Part shown: piece after piece, positions 11,192 through 21,635 of the stretch | How positions within the stretch are numbered: the first letter of the stretch is position 1 | Layout of the letters: every line of letters begins with the position of its first letter | Assembly: GCA_914767715.1 (NCBI GenBank) | Contig: OU612073.1 | Span: forward strand, 22,444,001-22,508,000 | DNA: 64,000 nucleotides | Direction: 5' to 3' | Source of the DNA: Membranipora membranacea | Taxonomy: Eukaryota; Bryozoa; Gymnolaemata; Cheilostomatida; Membraniporidae | The notes under the pieces: model-generated | Seen by the model: only the letters and a program-made list of their open reading frames with translations | The model's database searches: none | Told to the model about the DNA's origin: nothing | Program-made: the position numbers and the translations under genes

Positions 11192-13808
11192 CTAGGAAGG
11201 AAGAAAGACAATGAATTTGAAATCAAGCTGAGATCTTCTAAGAAGATGGTTAAATTCATTGTGGATACTGGAGCGGATGTGACAGTTATCAACAAGGAGA
11301 CGGCGCAGAGGCTAGGATTAGATATGCGCCCGACTCGACGTGATTTTAGAGGAGCAGATGGGAGTAAATTAGAGATTCACTTCAAGGCTTACCTTCCCCT
11401 TATATCTGTATGGGGTCAGGAAGTAAGAGGTAAAGCGTACATCCTCGAAGGGGCACGTAACAATTTACTAGGAAAGCCAGAGATTCGGAAGTTCAAATTG
11501 GTGAAGACAATAAGGAGCATTAGCGAGGAGGTAGAGTTGAAACATCCCAAGTTATTCGGTAAATTGGGAGTATTGCCTGATGTGTTCAAGATAAAAATCA
11601 AGGAGGGCGCAAATCCGTTGTGCTTGAAAGTCCCACGAAGATTACCTATAGGATCGAGAAAGGCCACAAAGGATGAGTTAGAAAGGATGGAGGAGTTGGG
11701 TGTTATAGAGAGGGTAGAGAAGCCAACTTCTTGGTGTTCTGGCATGGTGGTAGCACCTAAATCTAATGGAAAGGCCAGAATATGCGTTGATCTGACCCAA
11801 CTGAATAAGAGTGTGATGAGGGAGACATATCCATTACCCCATCTGGAAGACACCCTTGCATCGTTAGAAGGCAGTCGATACTTTAGCAAGATGGATGCAA
11901 ACTCAGGATTCTGGCAGATTGATTTGGCGGAGGAGTCACGAGAGTATACCACTTTTATAACACCTTTTGGTCGTTATCAATACCTGAAAATGCCGTTTGG
12001 AATTTCGGCTGCACCGGAATTTTTCCAAAGGCAAATGAACAAAATATTAGAGGGACTAACAGGAGTGGTGTGTATGATGGACGACATTTTGGTTGTTGGA
12101 AAGAGCAAGGAGGAGCATGATGCAAGATTAGCGGAAGTTCTGAAGAAAGTCGAAGAAGCGGGGATGACATTAAACAAAGAGAAGTGTGCATTCGGAGTTC
12201 AGGAAGTGAAATTCCTGGGGCACATACTGACTAAGAAAGGTATAGGGGTTGACCCGGAGAAGGAGAGGGCCATCCGCGAGATGCCGGCACCGACTGATAG
12301 GAAGGGGTTGCAGAGATTTTTAGCTATGGTGAACTACTTGGGTAGATTCAGCCCTCTCATATCAGAAGTAGAGGTGCCCCTGAGAGAATTAGACAGGAAA
12401 AAGAATGATTGGATATGGCTAGAGATACATCAGAGGAGTTTTGATAAGGTTAAGGAGCTGATTACATCTTCTTCGTTGTTGGCTTTGTTTGACTACAATA
12501 AAAGTCACAGGGTAACAGCTGACGCAAGTTGTCACTCTCTGGGGGCAGCGCTGTTACAGGATCAGGGAGATGGAGAATGGAAACCAGTGGCTTACGCCTC
12601 TAGGAAGCTCACAGATGCTGAAAAGAGATATGGTCAAATTGAGAAGGAAGCCCTGGCGATCACATGGGCATGTGAAAAATTCGACTTTTATCTAGTTGGA
12701 AGACATTTTGAAGTAGAGACAGACCACAAGCCATTGATTCCTCTGCTTGGGTCTAAGGATTTGTCAGAGTTGCCGCTGAGGATTCAACGATTTAAGATGA
12801 GACATGAGATATGACTATAAAATTTTCCATACACCTGGGAGTAAAATGTTTATTGCTGATTTACTTTCAAGGCCACCGACCGAAAAAGAAGTAGCTAGGA
12901 TAGCAAGGGTGGAAATGCACATTAGGACTTTGATATCTGCGGAAGGAGATGCGTTGGTGGAAGAGATAAAGAGACATGCCAAAGTAGATGACGATTATCA
13001 GGCGATTTTGAAGGCTATGAAAGAGGGGTGGCCAAGAGCAGTAAAGGGAGAGCTGAAGAAGGTGAAGGGCAACATGGATCTTCTGAGTGAGAAAGACGGC
13101 CTAATTGTGATGAACTCCAGACTGTACATTCCTACAGCAATGCGCGAGAACATGCTACTGCGCTTACATTCCGGTCACCAGGGTATGGTCAAAACGTATC
13201 GCAGGAGTCAAGACTCGGTGTGGTGGCCGTCTATAAGAAAGGAGATCATTGAGATGGTAGAAGAATGCCCGAAATGTATTAAATTTAGACGAATGAGGAA
13301 TCTTCCATTACACCAAACGGAGCTGCCAGAAGCTCCGTGGAGTCACGTAGCTTCGGATTTGTTTGAGTTTAGAGGGAAGGTTTATGCTTTGTTTGTTGAC
13401 TACTACTCCCGGTGGATTGAAGTTGTAGGGTTGAGTGGACAAACAGGGGCGGAATTGGCCAAGAAGTTCAGACCAGTTATTGCGAGGTATGGAGCCCCAG
13501 ATCGGATAAGGACGGATAATGGCCCTTGTTATGTTTCTAAAGAGTGGAGAGATTTGATGGAAGAATACAGCGTGATCCATGTTACTAGTAGCCCACATCA
13601 TCATGAGGCTAACGGTCTATCAGAGAGGAGTGTGGAGACTATTAAAGGACTTTGGAATAAGGAAGAAGATAAGAATAAGGCCCTGATGGCATATCGTACC
13701 ACCCCACTAGAGAGCAGCTGCAGACCAGACGAGCTTCTATAAGGCAGGAGAATGCGGAACGAATTACCTATCCAGCATGAGAATGCATGTGATACTGAGG
13801 GCTTTAGA
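11192..13808 (+). pseudogene. pol: Ty3/Gypsy Pol (PR-RT-RH-IN), broken and truncated
   Basis: Pol carries out cleavage, cDNA synthesis and integration. In order: aspartic protease (VDTGADVTVI), reverse transcriptase (FSKMDANSGFWQI; catalytic box reads MMDD instead of the usual YxDD), RNase H (TADASCHSLGAAL, EKEALAIT, VETDHKPL), then integrase with an HHCC finger (HSGHQG...CPKCIKF), and core residues in SDLFEF, RTDNGPC and LSERSVE. A frameshift at about 12800-12814 separates RNase H from the integrase part. A TAA at 13740-13742 interrupts integrase, after which the same frame continues (GRRMRNELPI) until a tRNA-like SINE begins near 13810. The integrase C-terminus and the 3' LTR are not seen, so this copy is dead. 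Confidence 0.93.
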
Positions 13809-13812
13809 AAAC

Positions 13813-13904
13813 GGCTGAATAGCTCAGTGTGTAGAGCATCCGCCTAATAATCACTGTTAATAAGATTGTTGTGGGTTCGAATCCCAACAAGGTCAGTTTT
13901 TTTT
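13813..13904 (+). mobile_element. tRNA-Ile(AAT)-like SINE head with T-run
   Basis: The sequence has a D-arm-like TAGCTCAGTGTGTAGAGC, an anticodon loop CTAATAA (AAT, isoleucine), a T-arm GTGGGTTCGAATCCCA and then eight T residues, a Pol III stop. The acceptor arms pair poorly and the anticodon-variable region is about ten bases too long, so this is a tRNA-derived SINE or tRNA pseudogene, not a working tRNA. It interrupts the Gypsy integrase frame. Confidence 0.7.
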
Positions 13905-14050
13905 CAAATGGGTGCTTTATAACTGGAGCATTTTTACCGTAATCTTCTACTGCTATTGAGTTGTTTTCTGAAAGTACCCAACAGCTCAGTGAGCCATTGA
14001 AATACCTCTCTGCTTGCACTATTTTGCTACCGATGTGCAAAAATTTCCGT

Positions 14051-14130
14051 GGTGGGAGGACGCTTAAGCGCCCCTCCCACACCCTCCCCGCCACGCCTAC
14101 GGCGTGTGGATTGGGCTGCGCCCCATTATT
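14051..14130 (+). other. GC-rich double hairpin
   Basis: Two adjacent inverted repeats stand out from AT-rich surroundings: GTGGGAGG/CCTCCCAC enclosing the palindrome CGCTTAAGCG, then CCACGCC-TAC-GGCGTGTGG. They could be the 3' body of the SINE whose tRNA-like head lies just upstream; that link is inference. Confidence 0.55.
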
Positions 14131-14364
14131 ATGCTCATCTCTGAAAAGTCAGTGAGTGAAATTTTTTAGAATATACGCCCCTGGGTGTCACCTAATTGGA
14201 ATTCCAGGCACTAAACAAAGTCCAACAACCTTGTTGGAAGTCAAATCTCCACAAATAAGTGAGATTATTTATAGATAACTACGCAATATATATATTAAAC
14301 TACGATTCACAGGCTAATATTTATTATTGCCACGAGTTCATAAACCATATACAGTTATCAATAG

Positions 14365-14705
14365 CTTTGTTGTGCATGAGTATTGTCTCAAGCTTATAAC
14401 AAGCTTTCTGCTAGCCCAATTTAGGGATACCTGCGGTTGATTGGCAGGAGCTGCCCTTTGAATGACTAAGGAGCCAACTTCTCCTTAGTTCAAGAGTGGT
14501 CAGACTTATAAACAATTCTAAGGGTTTCTCTATACCTGGAAAGGGAAGCCAGCTGTTCGTCTCTTGAAATTTTGTCAAGGTTAACTGACACATGTGGTTA
14601 ATTGAGTGCTACCAAATTTACACACGCACACACACAGAACCTGAATTACATCATCGAGATATTCATTCATAGATTTTATAGAAGGAGCAAACAACTCCAA
14701 ATTGA
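14365..14705 (+). repeat. Dispersed repeat family R3, copy 1
   Basis: Collinear, diverged similarity to 34915-35245 on the same strand: GAGTATTGTCTC, GGCAGGA, GGCAACTTCT-like, CCAGCTGTTCGTC and GAGTGCTA blocks occur in the same order. The copy at 34915 sits downstream of LTR-like sequence, so this may be LTR or untranslated retroelement sequence. Confidence 0.55.
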
Positions 14706-15158
14706 ATACACAAAGATAACTAAATTCAATAAATTACGTGTTGGAACTTGGAGTTATTCAGAGTAACTTCCTTTACCGTTCCTAACAGCATATACTTTAT
14801 AAGTATATGCGGGAACCCCCTTAACCTTTTCTTTTCCATTCCTCACACATCTCATTGACAGACATTGTTTATGACTATCTAGCCGCCTGTACCACTCCAT
14901 ACTATCGCCTGCTGATGTCTTATATCTCTTAGATCTGCTCAGTATTAATTTATTTCTGGAATGTACTTGGTCATATCACTACTCTGAAAATAAATTAAAG
15001 TGTCAGAATTAACAACTGTGAGACTAACCCAATCTTAAATAACCTGGTGTGCTGTGGAACTAAAATGTCTGAGTTACACAGCTTGGCTTGTCCAGAAAAG
15101 AATCTCAAAAGTCATGATCCCTTTGACATCAACGGTATCACAAAATGGTTAGCATCAT
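14706..15158. other. No recognisable gene
   Basis: Contains a short inverted repeat around TATACTTTATAAGTATA (14790-14806) but no coding or RNA feature I can support. Confidence 0.35.
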
Positions 15159-16632
15159 CATAATTAGGTATGGAAATCAGATGCGACATGCTAAATGCCA
15201 AATGCTAAAGATACAAAAATGCTAAATGCCAAACCAAACCGATTAGAGGGGACACGACTCCCTTTATTCAGATGTTGAACAATATTTATCAGATCCTACA
15301 AAAATGCAAGCACTATTTTCAAAAGCAGGCAATTATCATAGGCTGCTGGAAAAGGTTTTTACCCCATGTGACATACTCCTATCATAGTTGGAGCTTGAAA
15401 TTTGGAAATAGATTTTTCATATTTCTGACAATTTCTGACAATTGACCAGACTTCACATGTAATATGATGCTGACAGCACAGCACCTTAGTGAAAGTTTGC
15501 GCATTAATTGTGTTTAATACTTCTTTTGACCTTCATAATTCATTCAATCATTGAAATAGAGATAGAGATTGTTTTTATTGCGTGTCACTGTCATCAGTGA
15601 TGAAGCAAAATTATGGTTACTGTAAGAAGCCGTTATCATTTAGGAGTCTGATACTAAAAGGTATGAAACTGTTTTGTAAAACAAGCTGTGTGGCATTTAG
15701 CTGATAAAAATGTTTTCCTACCCGGAACATATTGTTCAAATTGCTGTAAATGTAAAGTGCACACATTTTATGAATATATTAACCATCCAGTTGAGATGAG
15801 TATTTTCTTCTCTTTTTGCGGTTAACAAGGGGTATAAGAAAATGCATAGATAGAGAGTTGGACAACACAGATAAACACAATGCTTATATATACATATTGT
15901 ATCTTTTTATCATCGGAATGTAAAATCCATATAATTGGTTGTTATTGCAAAATATTTGTCTAATTTTTGAATGCTCACTTCCATCTTAAACTTGAAGTAA
16001 GACAGCATAACATGTGTCAACCTCAAGTTAATAGCTGTCTAATAGCATTTAGCAAAGATTCGGAGGGCAACATCCAGTCGGATCTCAGACTCAAATAATA
16101 TTAACATTGTCGAGTTAATAACAGAGGGGTAGACTTATTATACTCCCTACTCAGGAAAAACTAATGTTTAGACTTCACTGATCATAATATGGCTGCATTT
16201 TGCTAGCAAGCAATACGCTACCACAACCACAGTAACTGGGTAACAAGCCTAGGCCATTCACAGGCCTTCTGTAGGTTGTTTAAGCAAGGAGTAACTCTGT
16301 TGTGACTCATTTGACTGTTTCAAGTCAATGAATGAATGAATTATGAAAGTCGAAAGGAGTATGAAGACTTTCACTAACATGCCGTACTGCGACCATTATA
16401 TTACATGTGAAAGTCTGGTCTGTTAACAGCTTGAAAGAAATTCCAAGCTTCAACTATATGATAGGCGAATGGCAATCAGTGCTTGCATTTTTGTAGGATA
16501 GGATAAATATTTTCAACATCTGAATTAAGGGAGTTGTGTCCCCTCTGTGTAATTTGGCATTTGACATTTAGCATTGTTGTCCCTTTAGCATTTGGCATTT
16601 AGCATGTCGCTCCTGATTTCCATAATTAGGTA
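15159..16632 (+). mobile_element. 1.45-kb non-autonomous element with long terminal inverted repeats
   Basis: The ends are inverted copies of each other over about 240-300 bases: the left arm (15171 to about 15470) contains GACATGCTAAATGCCAAATG, CAAAAATGCAAGCAC and GACCAGACTTCACATGTAAT, and all three recur reversed in the right arm (about 16380-16620). The 12-mer CATAATTAGGTA flanks both ends in direct orientation (15159-15170 and 16621-16632), a possible target-site duplication. No transposase frame lies between, so it is a foldback/MITE-type passenger of an unidentified DNA transposon. Confidence 0.8.
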
Positions 16633-16957
16633 ATGGTCATAGTATTTCACATTCAAGCTGCAGTTCCTTGGATCGACTTGATTTCGGGGCTGTTCAAGTC
16701 ATGGGAATACCTCCCAGTTTACACTAATATCGAAAGTTCTGTTCGCGCTGAGCCAAGCAGTTAGCATCAAATACTGTGTCTAAAGTAGCCCTAGTACAGG
16801 TCCCGGCGGAGGCAGTTTTTCTTTGAAGTTTCAGCTTAGTTCTATCTTTGGTAATAGGTCCCTATTTCGTAGGGCGAGGCAAGAGGTATCAGCTCAGCTC
16901 GATCTACGCCGACCTCAGAGTCCACATGGAAATGTGGTGATTAGGAAACTAGCAGAA

Positions 16958-16963
16958 TTTTAT
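16958..16963 (-). terminator. Polyadenylation signal AATAAA of the cysteine-rich gene
   Basis: AATAAA on the minus strand, 45 bases beyond the predicted stop at 17008, supports the proposed last exon. Confidence 0.5.
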
Positions 16964-17007
16964 TTCAAATATTTTTAATCACTACCAGGAATTCCTGCAC
17001 TTTGTCT

Positions 17008-18171
17008 TTAAATTCTAAGATCAGATTTTGTTTGGACTAAACTAAACCAGTGTTCATTATAAGGGAAGAAGTTTGTATTACTTACTGCATTCACTGACTG
17101 GGCACTGGATCAACTGATTCTCAAAATAAACATATCTAGTCTTAAAGCCGTTCGCACATCTCAGTTCAGCGGCAAATTCTGGGCATCCCTCTGTAATATA
17201 AAGTTATCTGATGAGGTGGAAAGATATGTGAGAAAATAGAGTACAAGTACAGTAGATGTACATGTACATGTGATTATAAGCGGGGTCGATGGTGGTGGCT
17301 CTAATTGTGTCAGTTCTAAAAGCATAGCTGTTTGAAAGCCGCTGTTGAGGGTTTTACAAGCAGCAAGATTGGGCAATTAATGTTGGCAAAAATAACACTA
17401 TTTTAAGCCTACGTGAATTGGAAAACTGATCCTCCCGCAATAAGTGTAATCCTCTAGGATTGTGCAGGTTTTGCAAGTGCGTGGTAGTCCCTGTAGATGA
17501 GATAGTACTACGCCCCTGTGGATAAGATGATTCATCAATACGCCCCTGTATATTCTATTCTTACTCACCACACTGACAGCTTATCTGACAGTTACCACAG
17601 CTATTCTTCTTAAATCCTAGAGGGCAGGTGTATGAACTTTACAGATTTATCACCTCGAGGGTCAAAGTTACACGTCCAGTAATGATTGGTACAGGGGCAA
17701 TCTACATATATAAAGTGCGTATACAATTCTTACTTACAACTATAAATTTATATCGCAGAGCCCTGTGCTTTTTTGTTTTTGTTTTGTTTCTATTTCATCA
17801 AGCAAATTGGGATTTAGGAAACTAAAAAATATGAGAGTAAAGTGAGCAATAACTTTATAATATTTGCAGCTAGTCGAGGCGCAAGGCCAAATTGCCATAA
17901 GAGACGCGGCAGTCAAAATAATGAAATTATGATGGAGAAAGACCAAACCTCGAAGCCATGGAAACTAATAAAACCAATAAATAAGATCGCATTTTAAAAT
18001 TTCTATTTATAAAAATTCCAAATATCATAAAAACTCTAATTGTATCTGAGTTACCTACCTGTTGGAGCATCGTTTTTCGTTATCTGATAGACTCGGTCTG
18101 TTGCTACTCTTTTTCCCACATTTTGCGGCGTGCACCAGCAGAAGAACACATCCCAGATAGAAAACCTTCAT
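17008..18171 (-). CDS. Secreted cysteine-rich protein, antistasin-like (4 exons)
   Basis: Exons on the minus strand: 18171-18059, 17636-17569, 17190-17086 and 17036-17008, with phases 2, 1 and 1 that join without a stop to give 104 residues. Exon 1 encodes a signal peptide (MKVFYLGCVLLLVHAAK) and ends at CAG/GTAGGT; exon 3 is bounded by TTACAG and GTAAGT. The mature protein is rich in cysteine: CPLGFKKNSCGNCQISCQC in exons 2 and CPEFAAELRCANGFK...CPVSEC in exon 3. The repeated C-x-x-GFK plus CxC pattern recalls antistasin-type protease-inhibitor domains, but spacing is imperfect, so function is unassigned. The exon 2 acceptor has a weak pyrimidine tract and the last intron is only 49 bases; those two junctions are least certain. 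A TATATA box lies 70 bases upstream of the ATG. Confidence 0.6.
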
Positions 18172-18238
18172 AATGAGACCAATCTTTATCTGAAGATGAC
18201 TCCAAGTAACAATGATGAGTCATTGCTGAGAACCTCAA

Positions 18239-18246
18239 CTATATAT
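18239..18246 (-). promoter_or_regulatory. TATA box of the cysteine-rich gene
   Basis: On the minus strand GGATATATAG stands about 70 bases before the predicted ATG. A TGAGTCA word (18216-18222), the AP-1 type consensus, lies between them. Confidence 0.45.
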
Positions 18247-18271
18247 CCCTTGTAGTGTATCCTGTTTGTGG

Positions 18272-19131
18272 TTAGATGTCATGATTCTTACATACATAAT
18301 GTTTGCCTATTTGTAGTGACACTACAAAGGTGGTACCAAGCACCCGCCCCCAAACACTCACCCTTATCTGATGACCTAGAGGGGCCGAGGGGTACGGTTG
18401 AAGTTTCAACAGAGCTCAATTTGCAGAGTCATTTCCTTTTGGAGCCAATAAAATCCCTGTCCATCATCATTTTTTGTCAAGGTCAATGTTTCTTGTGGGC
18501 TTGTTGCTTCCAGGGGAAAATTTCAACATTTTTTTTCTAATACTTATTGTTTGAGCTTAATTTTCTCTTTAAAGCTATCATTATCTCTGTGTGAATTTCT
18601 TTCATAAGGATAATCATGACAAAAGAACTCTCCTAACTAAGGAAACTAGGCTAGCTACACTGTGACAGGTGGGATGATCATGATCCCATGAGAAAATTTA
18701 TTTTGTGCATAAGACCTCACACATGAGAGTTTATTATTCTCACCTTAAAGAGTATGGGAAACGGCTACACCATCCCATGGCGCACCTAGACATTGTAAAC
18801 AGGTTTTGATGACCGTAATGTTGAAACCTAGAAAAACTGTTTGAGCATAACAAGATGACTGCTATGCCTCCCAATATACTGTCATTATCAGTCCATTCTA
18901 CAATGGGTATCCATACAAACATTCAGGTAGGACACCAGCATGTTGATTAACATTGTTACAGTGGCCATCGACCCGCCACGCCAAGATCGTCATAAATATT
19001 ATTTATTATTCATTATTCTTAGACAATAACCATTGGACATCAAACCTTTGTCCTATTTCTGCTAAGTGTATATTTCATTATCCTATTCCTGTATTATTTC
19101 TGCAAAGTCATCTTTCTGCAGATTTGACAAG
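18272..19131. other. No recognisable gene
   Basis: No coding frame with a recognisable domain and no repeat partner seen. Confidence 0.35.
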
Positions 19132-19331
19132 GATATGATGAAGTGATAAGATTGTGTTTTATTAGGATGAGCAGGAAACAGCAACCATGAAATGTCACTA
19201 AATCATAATCTATCATAATAGTCTGGTGGCAAGTTCCTCCTATCCCTCATATGATGAAGTGATAAGATTGTGTTTTATTAGGATGATCAGGAAACAGCAA
19301 CCATGAAATGTCACTAAATCATAATCTATCA
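19132..19331 (+). repeat. Tandem duplication, ~80 bp at ~119-bp period
   Basis: TATGATGAAGTGATAAGATT through CATAATCTATCA occurs twice with one or two mismatches (about 19133-19219 and 19251-19330), separated by about 32 bases of unique sequence. Confidence 0.9.
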
Positions 19332-20244
19332 AGAGGCAGATCGCAAAAACAAATATTCTAGGAAGTAGAGAAGCAATCAAAACATAGGAATATGGTTACA
19401 GACTTGTAAAATATGAAAAAGCATGGCAGAAGTAATGTACAAGTGTAGTATGGGTCTGCCGACATACAGAACCAGCTGGAATGGTTGTACTAACCTCTTT
19501 TCTCCCACAATATAATACAGTTATAATGATGTAGGTATAACTCTGATCTCTTAATAGAGTCAAAACATAAGTTCTACCACCATTGACCATGTATCGACAA
19601 GAAGCGTATCAATGGTGAAGGTTAAGGCAATTTATTATTATACTATCATGAGGAACACCTGATCAAGAGCTGTGTACAGCACCCCATCCTTTCATAGAAA
19701 GGAAATATTTGGAAATTATGGTTTATATTGGTTATTATCTAGAACATTTGAGCCCACATGTTGGAGGGATCACAACATGACTGACTGAATCGGCGAGGAG
19801 GAACCGTATAACCATAGGATGAGTCATTTTATGTGCCTCTCGTGGTTCTGAGAACTAATTAGTTACAGAAGAATAATATAATAACCTGGCAGTGCCAATC
19901 TGTGGTAAAATCAACAAACAATTCCAGCTAATGCCAAGGAGACGGTAAAAATTAAATGAATGAGAATTTCAACTAGATTTTTATTGCACATTTCTTAGAA
20001 ATTACATATTTTTGACAAAAAACTACTTGTTATGTTTGAGGTGAGACTCTGCTGCAAAAAGAGATTACCATCATATCATCATCAGATATTGTTATATCAA
20101 CTTCCAAGGTCATAGAAGGAAGTCTTGCTTTTATCAATCTTTCACACTTTATTATTCTTGTGTCAAAAAATAATATGTTTTCAAAATAGTTTGCATTCCA
20201 CATTCTTAATGAATACTTCAGAAACTGATCAGGACTCTCGATAC
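19332..20244. other. No recognisable gene
   Basis: This is the 3' flank of the minus-strand lipocalin. No other feature is supported. Confidence 0.35.
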
Positions 20245-21635
20245 TCAGTAATTGTCTGTACATGTTTGAATACTCTTCTGGAAATACCTGATATCTACGC
20301 CATTACTCCTGAATATATACTTAAAGTAATTCAGCCAGACGCTTGATACTGTCTTTGACCTGGTCAGAATCCAGGCTAGCTGTAAACTGCTACCATCGGG
20401 TAAATCTGTACATGAGTAGACCAGCCCGTAGTTACAGTAGTCGGTTTTCAGCACATGATAGTCACCAAAGGGGGCCGCTAGAAAAATTCAGAATCAGATT
20501 CAGTCTTACAATATCGCTCAGGGCAATTTGGTTTTTAGCCTGATAACTGCAAGGACAGCGTCATAGTAAGATAGCTGTATGTGAATAGCTCAGAGCAGCT
20601 AGTACTTATTTGCAACATGAAACATACGTTTTGATTATGAAAACAATGGATCAATGAAGTCACAGCAAAACTGTATCAGTGACACTTAAACCTGAACCCT
20701 TTATGATATAATATACTTGTCAATCTGAAGCTAGCTTCGGTGTGATTAGAGAAGTTCTAACTTGATTAAATGATTGTGGGTGTTGAGTACTGACCTGGAC
20801 TGAATCTGACTTTACATTCTGCTGGAACCATTTCATCACAGAAAGCTTCACCTTGTAATGAAGTCCGAACTCCAGCTCTACAAATTATAGACATGAACTA
20901 GAATGTGGACGTTCTTTTCCTTTTCGTTTCGAAAATATGTCTTTTTTTGCAAAATTCTAGACTCTGCTACTGAAAATTCATGAAAAGGAACGAAGGCTCT
21001 TTATGATTTCATTTATATGAGCAACAACTTTGTCATGTTTTAGTGGTAAATTATGGGTATGTAAATGGTGCAATTATGACAACGTGACCAGCAAGTTGCA
21101 CTATTTTCTCATAATTTATTTTGATTCGGTACCACTAGCAAAATGTGTACATTTACTTCAAAACTTATGTTTTCTTCTCTGACCTCCAACACTGAATCAG
21201 AGGTTGACTTACGTCACATTGAAGCCAGAATTAATAACCACAACTTTGCCATCTTCTCCGATTGAATATGACGCCCTTGCGCAAATCACACCCTCCTGAA
21301 ATCTGGCGGGGAACTTCTCTTGCTCATACCAATTTCCTGAGAAGTACTGTAAAAAAAAAACGATATTCGTAAAAACTGACTTGTTAGTTACATTCAATAC
21401 CAACTTTGTTTCTAAATCACAAGAGTAGATACAACATATGTTTTTGTTATACTAAGACACTGATGATAATAAGCTTCATTCAATTTGATAAAAGCAGGAT
21501 CTTGGACTACTTACTTGTTTTGGATCGAAGTGAGATTGAACACGGTACTTAGGACATGCTGAGGGGACGAAAACCTGTGCTGAGCAGTTCCCAATAACCA
21601 GAGCCAAACTTGTCAGGAATAGAATGTTCTCCATT
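20245..21635 (-). pseudogene. Apolipoprotein-D-like lipocalin with a frameshift in the signal peptide (4 exons)
   Basis: Lipocalins are secreted beta-barrel carriers of small hydrophobic ligands. Minus-strand exons: 21635-21515, 21346-21213, 20877-20795 and 20477-20245, all with AG/GT borders and matching phases. Exon 2 holds the lipocalin signature YFSGNWYEQEKF; exon 4 ends LAWILTRSKT...CTDNY. Exons 2 and 3 are 134 and 83 bp, exactly as in the plus-strand lipocalin at 26445. Exon 4 covers what are two exons there, so one intron is absent. The signal-peptide exon has one surplus T in a CTTGG context near 21600: the ATG frame reads MENILFLTSLAL and then leaves the lipocalin frame, which resumes as VIGNCSAQVFVPSACPKY. 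All later exons are clean, so this is either a very young pseudogene, an allele, or an assembly error. Confidence 0.85.

Noticed and set aside
11416-11952. 178-codon minus-strand frame in pol
   Set aside because: Antisense shadow of the protease/RT region; no domain of its own.
13813-13896. Functional tRNA-Ile gene
   Set aside because: Acceptor arms do not pair and the anticodon-variable region is too long; a SINE head fits better.
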